64,000 bases of DNA from positions 2,170,001-2,234,000 of the forward strand of contig JAHRBC010000008.1 in the NCBI GenBank assembly GCA_022702545.1, read 5' to 3'. Numbering within the stretch: position 1 is the first letter of the stretch; each line of letters starts with the position of its first letter. Of the stretch, positions 35,101-48,299 are shown in pieces. Source of the DNA: Phycomyces nitens. Lineage: Eukaryota; Mucoromycota; Mucoromycetes; Mucorales; Phycomycetaceae. The notes under the pieces are model-generated. The model made no database searches. It worked only from the letters and a program-made list of their open reading frames with translations, and was not told where the DNA came from. A program made the translations under genes and the position numbers.

Positions 35101-35365
35101 AGTAAGCCCTAATAAATTATGAGAATAATGGGATTATGAAAACTGTGTGTCCACAAATTCATTTTATTTTGCTGTACTCCGAAAATATACTTTTTTTCAA
35201 TATATAAATATAGTTTTTTTGACAAGTAATATTATTGTTCTTACCTGACACTACACCCACTACTACAGCTTATTATGTAAGTCTATATATTCAAGGATAT
35301 ATATAATAAAAATATATTAATCTATGTATTATTATTATTTTATTTTAAAAATATTTATTTAGAAA

Positions 35366-36597
35366 ATGTCCCCAACCCAAGCAAACTCAGGACGCAAAGC
35401 CAGAGCAAATCCAGCTGCTCCAATTGACCGTGTTGTTGCTGGTCGTATCAGCCAGCGTGAGATTATGCCTAGATCTCCTAGTACTGGTGAGGGAAGTAGC
35501 CAAGGCAGGACAGAAATGGCCGCTATCCTTGAAGACTTGAGGTTCCTCAAGTCCAGAATGGGAATGGTCTATGACATCGCTGGCAAGACCAACAAGACCA
35601 TGAGTACACTCATAGAAGCCCATGTCAGTGGTGTCCAGAGCCAGCTCCCTCTTGGCCAAGCTGGTTCTGTTGGAATGGTTCCTTCTGTTGGCCCCTCCAG
35701 CTCAATTAGTCCCAGTGATATGCGCGCGATTGTCTTGGTATGAATATTATTATTGTTTTGTAAAAAAATATTTTCTCACAAATTATATCCAGGAACTTAT
35801 TGAGAATAAGATGTGGAAGAAAGACCTTGACTCCGAAGATCCAGCTCTGATTGCTGAGAACGAAGGCAAGCAGAAATGGAATAAGGATGAGAGGATCGAC
35901 CACCCAGACAATGTCAGGGTCATTAACTACATGAGAGACTACATTCTCTCACAGCCTCGTGCTGCTGGTTTTTGGCCTGGCATGGTAGTGCAAAAACTAA
36001 AAAATAACTATAAGTACTACCATCGCGTTGCAAAGATGACTGAAGAGCAGTCTATTGCAAAGAAGAAAAAGGTTCGGGCCAACAGCAGGCTTGTCGAGGT
36101 TAGTATAAAGACAATATGATATTTTTGACTTAATCTGAAAATTTTTCTAGATCCACTCGCGCAGGGTGGCAGTCTACAAGCGTCACTGGAGGGCAATTGA
36201 TGAGGAGATGGGCCATAAGCCTGAAAACTCTGAGGAGATGGCCTATCTCCATGTCCTCCAAAAGGATGTGATGTCTGATGGTGAGTCGGGCATGGAAGAC
36301 GTTGCACCTGGTATCACCATGCGTGTTCTCCATGTTGCTCGTCCCAGCTGGAGAAGCGATGAGGTAATTAATATTTTGTAGAGTGATGTGCTGAGTGCTG
36401 ATAAAAGACTGATAAATTTAATATAGTTGAACCGGCTTCTGGAGGTCATTGACCGTTTTTCAAGAGAGGATGATCTGAAACGGTCTGGACCAAAGACAAA
36501 GACAAGAATGCCCAGACAGCAAACATCAGTCAAGGAGATTCCTGCCCCAAGTCACCTGACTTTGAATTTGCCTGTCTGGACATTCAAAAATGAATAA
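35366..36597 (+). CDS. CACTA accessory gene, four exons (copy 3, intact)
   Basis: Exons 35366-35737, 35793-36098, 36151-36363 and 36427-36597 join in phase 0 at GT-AG introns of 52-63 bp, giving about 353 residues. The layout mirrors copy 1: a variable N-terminal part with helical region (ILEDLRFLKSRMGMVYDIAG), the 306-nt second exon (KMWKKDLDSED... KLKNNYKYYHRVAKMTEEQ... KKKKVRANSRL), the PSWRSDE motif at the end of exon 3, and a final exon starting LNRLLEVIDRF. Preservation of an open frame in a diverged copy suggests function. A DNA-binding accessory role is inferred from position only. Confidence 0.8.
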
Positions 36598-36692
36598 ATC
36601 TTTGTTTTTGTCTTTTTTACTTTTTAAACACATGATTCGCAAAACAACCTATAAAATTATAATTAAAACCAAGAGAGATAAGATAAATATAT

Positions 36693-39600
36693 TTAGGCGG
36701 AAACCTTTCTAGGCAAGGGGACAACTAGTTTTTTGTTAATGTTACTACTAGATTTATAATCCACAATTGCAACAGGCAGGAGAATCCGATGGACAGGAAG
36801 AATGCTTTGAAAGTCAAGAGCTGAAAATTCGTCCTTGTGAATCTCAATGCCTTCAGCCTCTCTGGTGGTGTCTGACGTAGTTTTGAACCAGTTCACAAAA
36901 GCAAAGGTGTGTTGACTGTTATAGGCATTTCCACGATGTGAAGAAGAAACAGCAGGGCTAAATGTGTGAACAAATAGATACTGAATCTCTCCAACATACG
37001 CGTACACTGCCTCGGTCTTTTCCTCAACAAATAATGCTTGGATGTATGATCCTTTTTGATTTCTACCACGCCTTCCTTTGAACATCTGGCCTAGAATACT
37101 GACAGACTTGAGCATTTCGATCCAGTCATTGACAAAAGCAGAGGAAGCCATGGTGTCATTACAGCCTTTGATGGACCTGTCATTGTAGGCAACCTGGTAA
37201 TATTCCACCAAACAGTCATATTCTGCCCTACTCATCATACTCATGGGCTTCTTTTTCAATGGGAGTGTTGATGGTGGCAAAGGCTCGTTACCATATACTG
37301 TTATCAATGGATTTTCAGCATATTCAACAAAATCAGGCAATGAGAAGGTAGAGAAATAATGAGAATGTGCTGGCGTGGATATAGTGTCTGGGGTATTGGT
37401 AAACATGCGAAAGATATCTGACAAATGATATCCATTGGCTGTGCTCAGAAACCCACGAACAAAATCTGCCTTTCGTGTATCCTCAACAAAGCTTCTCATG
37501 TATGTGGCCTCGAATCCACCTTTCCTGTTCGTGTTGATGTTTTTGAGGATACTGTTGTACCTCTCAAAACCAAAAAGCCAGTAGCCATAAACTGGACCAA
37601 AGTCCAGAACCGTTTCACGAAGGTGAAGATGGAGGTGCATGTTGGGAGAGAGGAGGTCAGACTCATATAATTGCTCACAACCTTTGCCAAACTGCTCCAG
37701 ATTGCGATGCGCTTCCTCAATATCGTCCTCAGAGATACTTGGCTTGGTCAAAAAACGGCAGGCATTTACAAAAAACATCCAATTTTTGAACATTGGCAGT
37801 GGCAGCACGTTCTTCAATACCACGGGAGAGTATACCAAACACCACGACTTCCACTCATCAGCTTTCATGAAGGGGAACCCCTTTGCAATCTTCGTCTTTA
37901 ATGGAGTATAATCTGGCGGCAACACCATCTTTTCCACCATCTTCTGCATGGCAACGAGACTCTTATCGTTGATTACTCCATCTGCAACCCATCTCTCCAT
38001 CATCCTCTTGGCAGTGCCTAAGAAGAGATTGTGCATTGGATCAATGATCGTGCAGCGGACAACGTCAAAGTACTGGAGACGATGCAGTTCGGACCAGCGA
38101 ACACCACTGGCAACTTCAAGGCGCTGCCTCTCAGCTTGAGTGGCTGCATTTCTCCAGACCTCAGCATCCTTACGATTATCATTCTTAGTGCGAAGGAGCC
38201 ACTTTGAGAAATCAAATCCAGAATAATCAACAGAGTTCGTTCCAGCTAACCGATTGAACCGACGATTACACTTATGACAAGCATTTGTACTTGTATGGGA
38301 TGTGAACCCACATACTTTCCTTGCGGCAGGGATGTCACAAGCGACCAGGAAAAGAGCGGCACGGACAGTTGCACCAGATGGGCATTGATGAGTCTTCATT
38401 CTGATTCCTTTATAGAGATCCTCCAACTCATTGACCAGTGGTTTGAGATAGTGATTTATCTCTGAGGTTTTTGCTTCTCTGGGCCCAGGCATCAAACCAA
38501 CGAGGATGATATTTTCCTTCTTGAATCTGACATCACGAGGAAGGTTGTTGACAGCAAGGTAGATGGCACCACAAGAATACGTGACACCATCAAATGGTTG
38601 GAACCAGTCAATGTTTAATGTCAGCATAAGAGAGCGCTCGCTGTCAACAAAGGGGATTCCATTCACATCAGGCAACTCGTTCCACATTGCGCCATCATAT
38701 ATATCAAACATAGTCTTTTCCACCTTGGGACCACGATTCCAAGAGTTGATCTGTGATTCAAAATCAGGCCGAGAAAAGAGTGTTTGGATAGAGTGTTTGA
38801 TTGACTGGTAGATATACGATTTTTTGGGACAGATGACAAATTGGACTTGAACAAGCCATGGCCACACAAGGCGCTGTTTTCAAACTTGTCAAATGTACAG
38901 AAAAGAGGTGCACCATCATTCTCGTAAATGCTGTGACATTCACCACATGCAACATACTTCTTGATTCCCTTTGTCAATGCATTCATTCCTGCCATACTTT
39001 TGAGACCAGAGACACTTGATGGGACTCGGAAAGAATCGCCAAAAAATCCAGGATCTTGTTCACGATTGCAATCAAGATAATCGCGCCTTCATTGACAACA
39101 TAAAAGGAAATGAACAGGGCAAGAGCCTTGACTATAAAGCCGTGAATGAAACTCAATTCTGAGTTGAATTCTAGAAACATATTAATCAAAAAAAGCATAT
39201 TAATATATAATATTTATATAGATAGAGTGATTATCAGCTCAGATACTATACAGACCTTCATCATCATTCATCTCGTCTTCACTTTCACTGTCAGAGTCAG
39301 AGTCAGAGTCACCAACTGAGCTACATTCATCCTCTGCACCAAAAATGGCATCGGACTCAGAGAGAGGTAGGTTTCTAATGGGTTCTTGTACCCCCTCATA
39401 TTCTTCAACGCCGTTTTCCAAGTCTGCCCAGGTGTAAAAAAATTAATTTAATAAAAAAACAATAAAATTTTAAGAAATCCTTACCACCAGACTCAAAATC
39501 CATGGCCTCTACATTGTCTATGGCCTCAAAGTATTGCTCTTCAGTATCAACAATTTCCATTACTATTTAATTCAAAAATGTATTTATTATTAATTAAATA

Positions 39601-39782
39601 ATTTTCAAATTAAAATATAAAATATATCTTACATCTACCACCGAAAAACTGTTTTTGGCATCTTCTTTAAGCATATGACGCTTAAATGTTTGAGCTGTGA
39701 GAAAATCAAATCCACCCTCTTTGTTCTTGCAAATAGAACATCTACATTCTTTTGTTCTTGTAGATTTACGGATAGGAGCCAT
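36693..39782 (-). pseudogene. tnp2-type (Transposase_21) CACTA transposase, copy 3 (two frameshifts)
   Basis: Exon 1 (39633-39782) encodes a Cys-rich motif (CRCSICKNKEGG...RHM) matching the same exon in copies 1 and 2. Small and acidic exons follow (DSDSDSDSESEDEMNDDEG). The long exon carries CGECHSIY, LMLTLNIDWFQPFDG, NLPRDVRFKKENIILVGLMPGP, ACDIPAARK, a CHKC zinc motif and IIDPMHNLFLGT, then a C-terminal region ending at 36693. Two breaks, at the T run 38820-38825 and the A run 39040-39045, would each be repaired by one more base. Apart from those, the coding region is open. Confidence 0.86.
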
Positions 39783-40034
39783 TGTTTAATAAATAATTGA
39801 AATGTTTTGGTTTAACAGTAAAGAAGATATATTCAGGTACAGTTTATTTGATATACTTTGAGTTTAATAATTATTTTTTTCATGCTACACAATCGCCTAC
39901 ACCCAATAAAATCCATCAAAAATATTTTTTCTCTCTGAACTCACAAAAAAGGGCCTGAGCTAGAAAATTGACCTTTATATCCCATACCTACTGTATCAAC
40001 TACACATATGGGAATCGGGGGTATTTTTGCAGTG

Positions 40035-40600
40035 TTACTTGACACAAAATATAAAATAAACTAGACCTCTTTAATAACAGAAAAGTTGGGGGGTATCAAA
40101 GGTTTTTCAAGCGGAACTAAAGATCTATTTCTCTGATAGACCAGGCGTCATTCCCTATAGTATCATTCATATTTGTATGGTGGAGAAATATAGATTGAAA
40201 TAACAATAAATCGATGATGGTACTTTAATACTACAGATATTTCTCCACCATAAAATCGTATACTTTTTCCAGTGAGTTATGTGACTTCTCAAGGGTGTAG
40301 GCAAAGGAACCTCGCCATTCTATTTTTAATAGACTTATTGAATATAATAAAATTAAAACTGAGATTTGCATAGGTAATTCTGGTATTCACTTCAAGTTGA
40401 CATATTAAGAATACTAACTCCCCTTACTAGCATCACCCCTAGTGGACTAAACATCAGTGTTTAGTGCGAAAATGCTCAGGCACCAAAGGTACCTTGTGCA
40501 CTAGGCATTTGTTCACATAAACTCCAGTATATACCTTACCTTTGTCCAGGAATATACCTACCTATATACCAGTGTATATCAAATGGTTTTCCCAGTGTAA
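40035..40600. other. Intergenic stretch with a 16-bp perfect inverted repeat
   Basis: TATGGTGGAGAAATAT (40176-40191) is repeated inverted at 40237-40252. Two CACTG-type ends in inverted form (TTTTTCCAGTG at 40264-40274 and TTTTCCCAGTG near 40589-40599) hint at small non-autonomous CACTA derivatives, but their partner ends were not found. No gene. Confidence 0.45.
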
Positions 40601-41218
40601 TGGATAAGGATAATAATGACTTTGAGGGGAGATGTATGAGATGATAAGACAAAATAAGATATGATAGTATGAGAAAATGGGATATACAGTGAAGGTGATA
40701 ATATAAAAATGGAGGACAAATATGATAAGACAAAATGAGATATGAAAATGTGCGAAGACAATGTAAATATGAAGTATGAAGATATGGATAACAGTAATAT
40801 GATAAAGTGAGCAGTGTGAGAGAAGGGACAGAGATATGAAGGGGTATGAATAAAATGAAGTGCCAATGTGTGAGAGGGTGTAAAGAGGTAGATAACATGA
40901 AGAGAAAAATAAGTGCGCACAGACAGCAACGTGGGGAGAAGGGAAGGGAAGATAGATGACAAAAATAGTGTACAATGGATAAATATGAAAATGGATAGGA
41001 GGGGTTTGAAATGAGAGCGAGGGTGACAAATATGGAAAATCAAAGAAGTGCGGAGAAAAGGGAGATATGAGAAATAAGGTGACTTGCAAATGGAGAAAGG
41101 TGACATTGCCAAGTTGATCAGGATGCTACGTCACGCTTTCTAGCAGGGAAGACCTTGGAAAAGTCACGTGAAATGGAGAGAAGTGGGCAAAGCTGGAAAT
41201 CCTACAACACCCGTGTCA
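40600..41218 (-). mobile_element. Solo LTR, family D, third from tRNA-Tyr (left end truncated)
   Basis: The plus-strand right end is ACACCCGTGTCA. It is nearly the same as 50620-51251, including long Ser/Tyr/Phe/Ile-coding minus frames that are only composition effects. The left end is cut at about 40600. Confidence 0.75.
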
Positions 41219-41222
41219 AGAG

Positions 41223-41974
41223 TGACGTGTGATGTGTGTATATGGTTGTGTATAGTGACAAACGATGGCAAATAATAAAACGATAATAAAGATAAAGAAA
41301 ATGACTAACGAAACTCAACAGTATATTCCCAAAATGTAACCGGGCAAAATATCACTGCTCTTCAGAGATCGAAAAGTACCAATAAAATAAAATAGAACCG
41401 GTATTAAACCCAACGAAAGATATGTTTTATTGATTGAAAACTGAATGTCTTTTATAGACATTCAGAATCGAAAAAAAATAACTGAAAATAATAAAATAAA
41501 TGGATGGAATTGTGCCATCGCAGTCAAGGTAAAACAAAGAATAAAGAAATAAGTGAATAAAATGATGTAATTCTAGACAAGTGTGATAAAGTATAGTATA
41601 AAAATATTGTAAAAATAATAAAGGTAAAAATGGAAAAAGTACATTGTACAAAGACAATTGTTTAAAGAGGTGTAAAATGGTGCAATCCTGCAAGAAGGTG
41701 TCAAGGATTCCCAAAAGAAATAGGAAAGGAAATAATATAAAAAAGGAAATAAATAAATGTGATAAAATAAAAACGGGAAAAGACTGGGAAGAAAGAAAAA
41801 TATAGAAACTCGGGGATCGCCCAGCCAACGTCACCTCACCGGAAACCCGCCCAACTCACTCAGCTCGGACTTCTTACTCGGACTTGTCCGGCCACAGACC
41901 CCTCCTACGTCTATGTCCGGGCCCTTGGTCCGGCTTCATGGTCGAAACCAAAACTGCCCACAACACACGTGTCA
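41223..41974 (-). mobile_element. Solo LTR, family A, second from tRNA-Tyr
   Basis: Plus-strand ends are TGACGTGTGATGTG and CACACGTGTCA. AGAG precedes it (41219-41222). When the family D insertion and one CAAG are removed, AGAG also follows. The minus strand is sense (TGTCTATAAAAGACA, then AATAAAAC). Confidence 0.82.
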
Positions 41975-42639
41975 AGTGACGCGTGTTGAGTTTGTTGTGT
42001 GTGATAACGAGTCAGAAAATATATTAATTTGAATACCACTTCGTTGACAATAACGAGGGTGCGATAAAGAATGAATATAACGGGGGTAAAACCGCGATTC
42101 AAAGACAGCAAGAGGACAAGAAAGGAAGAAGGTGAGAGAATAGAAAGAGATATATGAACTTCGCTCGGGACAGTTAAATATATTCTTGGCAGCAACGGAT
42201 ACAAAGATAGGGATACAAAGAGAGAGAGAGAACTAGATAATTTCGCTCAGGACAATTAATCAAGTTGACAGCAAGGTACTGGGAAGTTACAAAATCAGGA
42301 AAAAGGGAAAAGGATGAAAAGAAAAATCAATCTTGGCACGAAGTATGTTTAGGAATTTCTATACAAGACAATTCACTAATTCAGGGACGGAAAATAACAC
42401 TGGAAAAACTCCCAAATTTAGCATTGTATCAATGTGGCAAAAGGGTAGTGGAAATATAGAGCTTTTTTTCATCTCAGATATTTTTTTTACTTCAAATAAA
42501 AAGTGTAATTCTAATCCATTCTATTGGTTCGGGCAAAGGATTAAAAAACAATAGCTTTTTTGTCATCTATAAATTGGCAGCAAATTAAAATATGTAGCAC
42601 TTGTTTCCTTTTTTATCTCACAATCGAATCATATAAACA

Positions 42640-45600
42640 ATGTCTTCTATTTCCACTCTTAACAACACTGCCTGTTACTGCAACAAATGCAACAATAACC
42701 AGCAAGGATTCTCTATTGTATCCAAGCGCACTTCTCAGCGTCATGCCAAAAGAGCAAGATTTGAAGAAGTCTTGGATTTTGAAAACAGTATGTTATTTTC
42801 AATATTAATTTTATCTTTGCTGTGCAATAATAACCATTAGCCTTTAATTGAACTCAGGCACACAAAGTGCCGTGATGGACGTTGATGTTGAGGGTAAAAA
42901 ATATTTATTTGAAAACCAGTACAGGGCAATAAACTAATGTATTCTATATTTGTAACATTCCCGACCTCTCAATCCGAATCCATGGAAACAGATGGTCAGG
43001 TCGGCCTACCATTTTTGGATTCCGTCCCGATGTCTGACGATGATTCAGTTGACAATGAGGCCAATGGCAATGGCGCCAAAATCACCGATGACTCTGACAA
43101 TGACAGCGATGATGAAGCCAATGATGAAGAGATTGAGGTCGAGGAGTTTGACAGTGAAGGTCAGTATTGAATAGCTACAATACAAAAGCAAGCAAAAATT
43201 GAGTGTTAATAATTTTCCTTTTTAAATAATAGACCCTTTTGCTACTCCTGGTATGCCCGAAAACCCAGTGCACAGGGCAATTGCCATTTTCGTTGTTCTG
43301 TTTGCATCCCATTATGTGGTCGATAAGGGTGCTGTTGTCTTGATTGAGTTCATCAACAAACTCTTGACGATTTATGGACAGGACTTCCAATTGCCTTCAA
43401 GCCTTTCTGGTCTCCAAAGCATGACGGGTTTCACTGCCTTGACCAAGGGTGTAAAGAGATTTGTTGTGTGCCAGGATTGCCACACGGTTTATGAGGAAGC
43501 TGGGTCTGCTCCCCTTCAGTGCAGTTCTGCCAAGCTTGGTTCATGTTCTCCATGTGGTTGCCAATTGATGAAGCAATCATCATCTGGTGCTTTAGTCCCA
43601 AAACGTCAATACAACTACCAGTCCGCCAAGCAGGCGTTGAGAGTCCTTTTCCTCCGCCCGGATTTCAAAAGCAAGATCAGACAATGGAACCAGGAGTTGA
43701 AGATCATTGATACAATGTGCAACGTTTATGATGGTGCGATGTGGAAGGGGTTGAAGGACAAGAACAGCGTTCCATTTGTTGAAGACTCATGCTCACTCAT
43801 GTTGACTCTCAACATTGATTGGTTTCAGCCATTCGATGGTATCAGCCATTCCTCTGGAGCAATTTACCTCGCAATCAACAATTTGTCTCGAGAGGATAGG
43901 TTCAAGGCAGAGAACGTGATTCTTGTTGGTCTGATGCCTGGGCCAAAAGAACCAAGATCAGAGGAGATTAACAACTACCTCAAGCCCTTGGTCGACGAGT
44001 TGGAGCAGCTGTATGTTGGAATGGCCATTCCAAGTTATGAAAACCCAAGTGGAGTAACTGTCCGTGCTGCACTCTTCATGGTTGCATGTGATATCCCTGC
44101 CGCCAGGAAAACCAGTGGATTCACGTCTCATAAAAGTACCCATGCATGCTACAAATGCAGTCGTAGTTTCTCTCGCTTGGAAGGGACAAACAATGTTGAT
44201 TTTCGTGGTTTTGATTTCTGTGCGTGGAGACTTGCAAATGGTGCTCAAAACCGGGTGCATGCTGAGCAGTGGAAGAGTGCAAGTACGCCCTCAGAAAGGC
44301 ATCTGCTGGAGGTCAAAAATGGTGTTCGATGGTCGCAGTTGCATCGCCTTGGATACTTTGATCTAGTACGTAGAACGATCATTGATCCCATGCACAACCT
44401 ATTCCTGGGAACGGCGAAGAGGATGGTCGAGACGTGGACTGCCAGTGGTCTGATCACAGACAACAATCTTCGTGAGATGCAGAGGGTGGCAGAGACCATG
44501 GTGTTGCCTGCGGATTATGCAGTGTTGAAGACAAAGATTGGGAAGAGATTTCCCCATATGAAGGCCGACGAGTGGAAATCCTGGGTGCTTGTTTACTCCC
44601 CTACTCTGTTGAAGACCATTCTCCCTGCTGCCAAGTTCAAGAATTGGATTAGCTTTGTCGACGCCTGCCGCCTCTTGATAAAGCCAGCCATCACTTTTGA
44701 CGAACTTGATGAAGCCCATAGTCACCTGGAGAAATTTGGTCAAGCCTGCGAACAACAATACCCACACACTGTCCTCACCTGCAATATGCACCTACACCTC
44801 CATCTTCACGAGACCATTCGTGATTTTGGACCAGTGTACGGCTATTGGCTCTTTGGGTTTGAGAGATGCAATGGGTTGTTGAAGAACATTGAGACAAACA
44901 GAAGAGACGGGTTCAAGTCAACATTTATGAAAACATTTGTCCAGAATTCGTACAAGGAGGACTATACGAATGCCATCCTCAAGTCATCAGTATCTGCTCC
45001 TTTCCTTCCTCTCTTAGCCAAACTTTCTTCGTCCTTTGCCACCTTGTCTCCACCTGCACCTGCACCTGCACCAACACGATGCTCATTCTGAATTCAAAAT
45101 TTTGTGGATGCCTCCCAAGATTCCAAATTCCCGATCAAGGGTAATGAGCCTCTCCCTCCCACAGCATTTCCTCTCCAAGCTAGGCCAGAAACAGCAATGA
45201 GTGATGGCGACTATCCTCATTTGTTGGAGTATTATAAGGATACTTATGACATTTCTGAGCTGGAGAGCTATCAATATGCCACTTCTTCTTTGCTGTTTGT
45301 TGACAATCAGATAACAAAGATAAAGTCAATCAATCTTCTTGAGCAGATCTATCATGGTCACAATGGCTCTGGCAAGGGTGGATCATACATTCAAGCTTTG
45401 TTTGGCACTAGTATGGGTGAGAACCAGACTGCATATACTGGACAAATACAGTATATGTTTGTCCACAACTTTACGCCACCTCTCTCTGTCTCTGTTCATC
45501 CAAATCGCCAATCATATCAAAGTCAGCATGTTTTCGCCTTTGTGAGATGGTATGGTGTGTCCTATGATTGTTCGTGTGAGGATGAAGGTGTTGATATATG

Positions 45601-45745
45601 TTTGCCCGGCTTTTCTCCCCCCAGTCATGAGTGCATCTTGCCAGTGCATCGCCTTCTTTTAGAAGTTGCGACTGCCACGCACACAAGCCGAAATGGTGTG
45701 AAGAGGATGCTGGTCATCCCTTTGCCCAAAAAGCTTTGCATATAA
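42640..45745 (+). pseudogene. tnp2-type CACTA transposase, copy 2
   Basis: Same exon layout and motifs as copy 1. The long exon runs from about 43234 with the Transposase_21 core, and the C-terminal exon region ends ...PLPKKLCI at 45745. Lesions differ from those of copy 1. A TGA at about 45089-45091 replaces the CGA of copy 1. The acceptor before the acidic exon reads TTTGTAAC where copy 1 has TTTGTAGC. The C run at 45617-45622 is full length, so the C-terminal frame is open where copy 1 is broken. Confidence 0.87.
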
Positions 45746-46802
45746 TAAATAAATAAATATCTTTTCTCTTTCATAAAAAAAACAAACAGAAATAGCATTG
45801 CCTTTATAAATGTTGTCAAAACGTAATGCGTATCAAAAAAAATAGATGGATAGATAAAAAAAATATTTTATTAAAGCCCATGTCTAAGAGCCCACTGAGG
45901 AAGACTGGGATTAAAATTAGTTGGGACTGCCACGTCCACAGTTCTGTCATAAACCCTTGACAACAACTGGTGGGAGTTTGCTCCAAGTTGGAGACCAACG
46001 AATCTGTCAACGACTTGGATGAATCAGTTAAACTATCAATTGTGCATCAGTAATCTACAGTCATTCAATATACTATTTATATTCAGCTCAACAACTCACT
46101 TCATTGCTTCTCCAACTTGGGCGAATTGTGTGAACCACACGTCTTCTTCCTGCTTCAGAGACTTTGTCATTTGATTCTCCCTCAGACATTGCTCCCTTTT
46201 GGAGTGCACCTATGCAGTTCCAACTCATCTCCTGGTTGATCTCAGCCCTGTTATTGTCATATGCTGCCAAACGACGAGCATAGTTCTACAAATATTATTA
46301 TTAATATGCATTTAATGGATTTTTAATATATTGCAAACAACTTCGTTTGCACGACCAGATCTTCGTGAACGTCTGTTCAACGCAGCCCTCACAGCAGGAG
46401 ACTCTCTCACTTTTCGGCATCTACTAATGAAATTCTTGTGGAGCCTCTCACAAAGATCCTTTTGCCTCATTCCGTCGCCAGCAAACTTGCGCCCCAGGTA
46501 GACGAGCATTCGATCAACCAACTCCTTGTTGGGAGTCACGTTGAAGTGAACATCAGTGTTCCACCTGGGCTTATTGTTGTTGGCCTCTACTTCTGCTGGG
46601 ACAGTTGACCGAAACTTTGGATTCCACATGAATTTGCAGATTGCAGCCTAATAATATATAAAAGTTAACAAACTGATAGTATAGTCTTTGTTCTTTAGTA
46701 CACTGAGTGGGAGAAATTAAAGAAACTTTTTATAGCCCGCAAAACTTCACAAAAAAAACCTCACATTCATACATCAAAAAAGATGGAAAAAAATAATGTA
46801 AT

Positions 46803-47143
46803 TGTGATATTTGTAGTAGAAATTGGGACGGTGGATACTTTGAGACTCTTTATTGTGGTTTAGAAAAAGTTAAAGTATATCCAGTTATTGATTTAAGAAG
46901 TATGTTAACTTAGTATTTATAATTATTCTTATAATTCTTATCAGCTTGGATATTCATTATCATAATAGCTGTGTTATCAGTTAATAGGTATTTTGGGACT
47001 TTGTCCCACAATAGATTGGGTATGGTATTTTCATATTTGGATAAGGATTTCTGGATGGTATAGTTTGTCTTGATTTTAGATAATCCAGCTATCTGGGTTT
47101 ATATATCACTTTTCTCTGATATACCATTATGCCAAATACAACA
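46803..47143 (-). mobile_element. Solo LTR nested in the Tc1 element
   Basis: 341 bp between GTAAT duplications (46798-46802, 47144-47148). It is an inverted near-copy of 19491-19832. The plus-strand start is TGTGATATTTGTAG and the end is AAATACAACA. Confidence 0.9.
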
Positions 47144-47219
47144 GTAATGAGTATAGAAAACTCAGAGTGAATAAAAAGGATTGTTTTCTTTCAAAATATA
47201 TAATAATATTGATTATTTA

Positions 47220-48299
47220 TTAATACTTTGTTGGACAACCTTTGGCATCTATGACTGCCTGGCATCTTTTATGCATACTGGAAATTAGGCTTTCCAAATA
47301 CTCCTTTGGAATACGCCTCCATTCCCTCTCCAAAGCATGTCTGATATGATATAAACTGTATAAGTTATATCTTCTGGACCTGATTATCTTTCCAAGATAG
47401 TCCCAAAGGTGCTCAATTGGATTGAGATCAGGGCTTTGGGCTGGCCAGTCAGGCAAAGGTTTCAGCCTGTGCTGCTGCTTCCATGCCGTAGTCATCTTGC
47501 TCACATGACAGCTGGCATTGTCCTCTTGTAGTCTGAACCATCTCCAACTTGATTTTTCCTTAAATCTAGCAAGGGAGGGAAGATATCCCTCTTCTAAAGT
47601 CTGGATATACTTCTTGGAATCAATCTTCCCTGGCACAAATTTTAAATCTCCGACACCCTTCCCAAAGAAACATCCCCAAACCATAACAGAACCATCTCCA
47701 AACTTCATAGTTGGTGAGATGAAAGTGGAGAGAAGACCAGTATTGTTGTACCAAAGGACTCTCCGGCGTCCATCACTTCTGTGGAGCTTGAAGCGCGATT
47801 CATCAGACCAGATGATGGAGTTCCATTCTGTGATGCTCCAATAGAGATGAGCCATTGCCCATTTCAACTATTTTTTCTGATTTTCTTTGGAGATCTTAGG
47901 CTTTTTGATCAATCTCCTAGAGTATATTCTTTGTTTATGAAGAAACTTGCAGAAAGTCTTGGCTGATGTAGGTGTGGTAGCAGACTTTCTCAAAGCTGAC
48001 ATTGTCTGTGTTGGATCCTTCATGATCTCCCAAAGAATCTCTCTCCCATCCCTCTCCGTAAGCTTTAATGGTCTGCCTGGGTTCTTAACTTTTTCATATG
48101 AGCCAGTATTTTTGTAGTGCTTGAGTACTCTTGTTACAACAAGCTTGCTAACATTGAGCTTTCTGGCAATGTCACATTGCTTAGTGCCATTTACAATGCT
48201 CTCATGTACAATGATGGCGCGTGTAACATTGTCCGTCTTTTTCTTGCTTTTAGAAGAGATCTCAGGCAGTAATGTCGTGTTGTTGATTTGTTGATTCAT
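47220..48299 (-). pseudogene. Tc1 (DD34E-type) transposase, one amber stop
   Basis: The frame from the ATG at 48299 encodes two helix-turn-helix segments (AIIVHESIVNGTKQCDIARK and GRPLKLTERDGREIL) and then the DDE domain: Asp in IIWSDESRF, Asp in LQEDNASCH and Glu in SPDLNPIEHLW. It ends ...DAKGCPTKY at 47220. The only break is a TAG at 47868-47870. The length, about 360 codons, is normal for the family. An upstream ATG at 48389 is in frame but lies beside the TIR and is less likely. Confidence 0.9.

Larger units (their letters stand above)
33871..40034. mobile_element. CACTA-like DNA transposon, copy 3 (divergent subfamily, 6164 bp)
   Basis: The left end CACTGCAAAAAAATG and the inverted right end CACTGCAAAAATACC share a further block (GATTCCCA.ATGTG) inside. 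Flanking trinucleotides are TTG (33868-33870) and TTA (40035-40037), an imperfect duplication. Gene order and orientation match copy 1, but the proteins are well diverged from copies 1 and 2. Confidence 0.85.

Noticed and set aside
40499..40599. A 100-bp CACTA mini-element (CACTAGGC... to ...CCCAGTG)
   Set aside because: The ends match only weakly and the flanking trinucleotides differ (GTG and TAA).
40536..41112. Long minus-strand frames rich in Ser, Phe, Tyr, Ile (also 50550-51145)
   Set aside because: They overlap in several frames at once and come from the pyrimidine-rich strand of family D LTRs.
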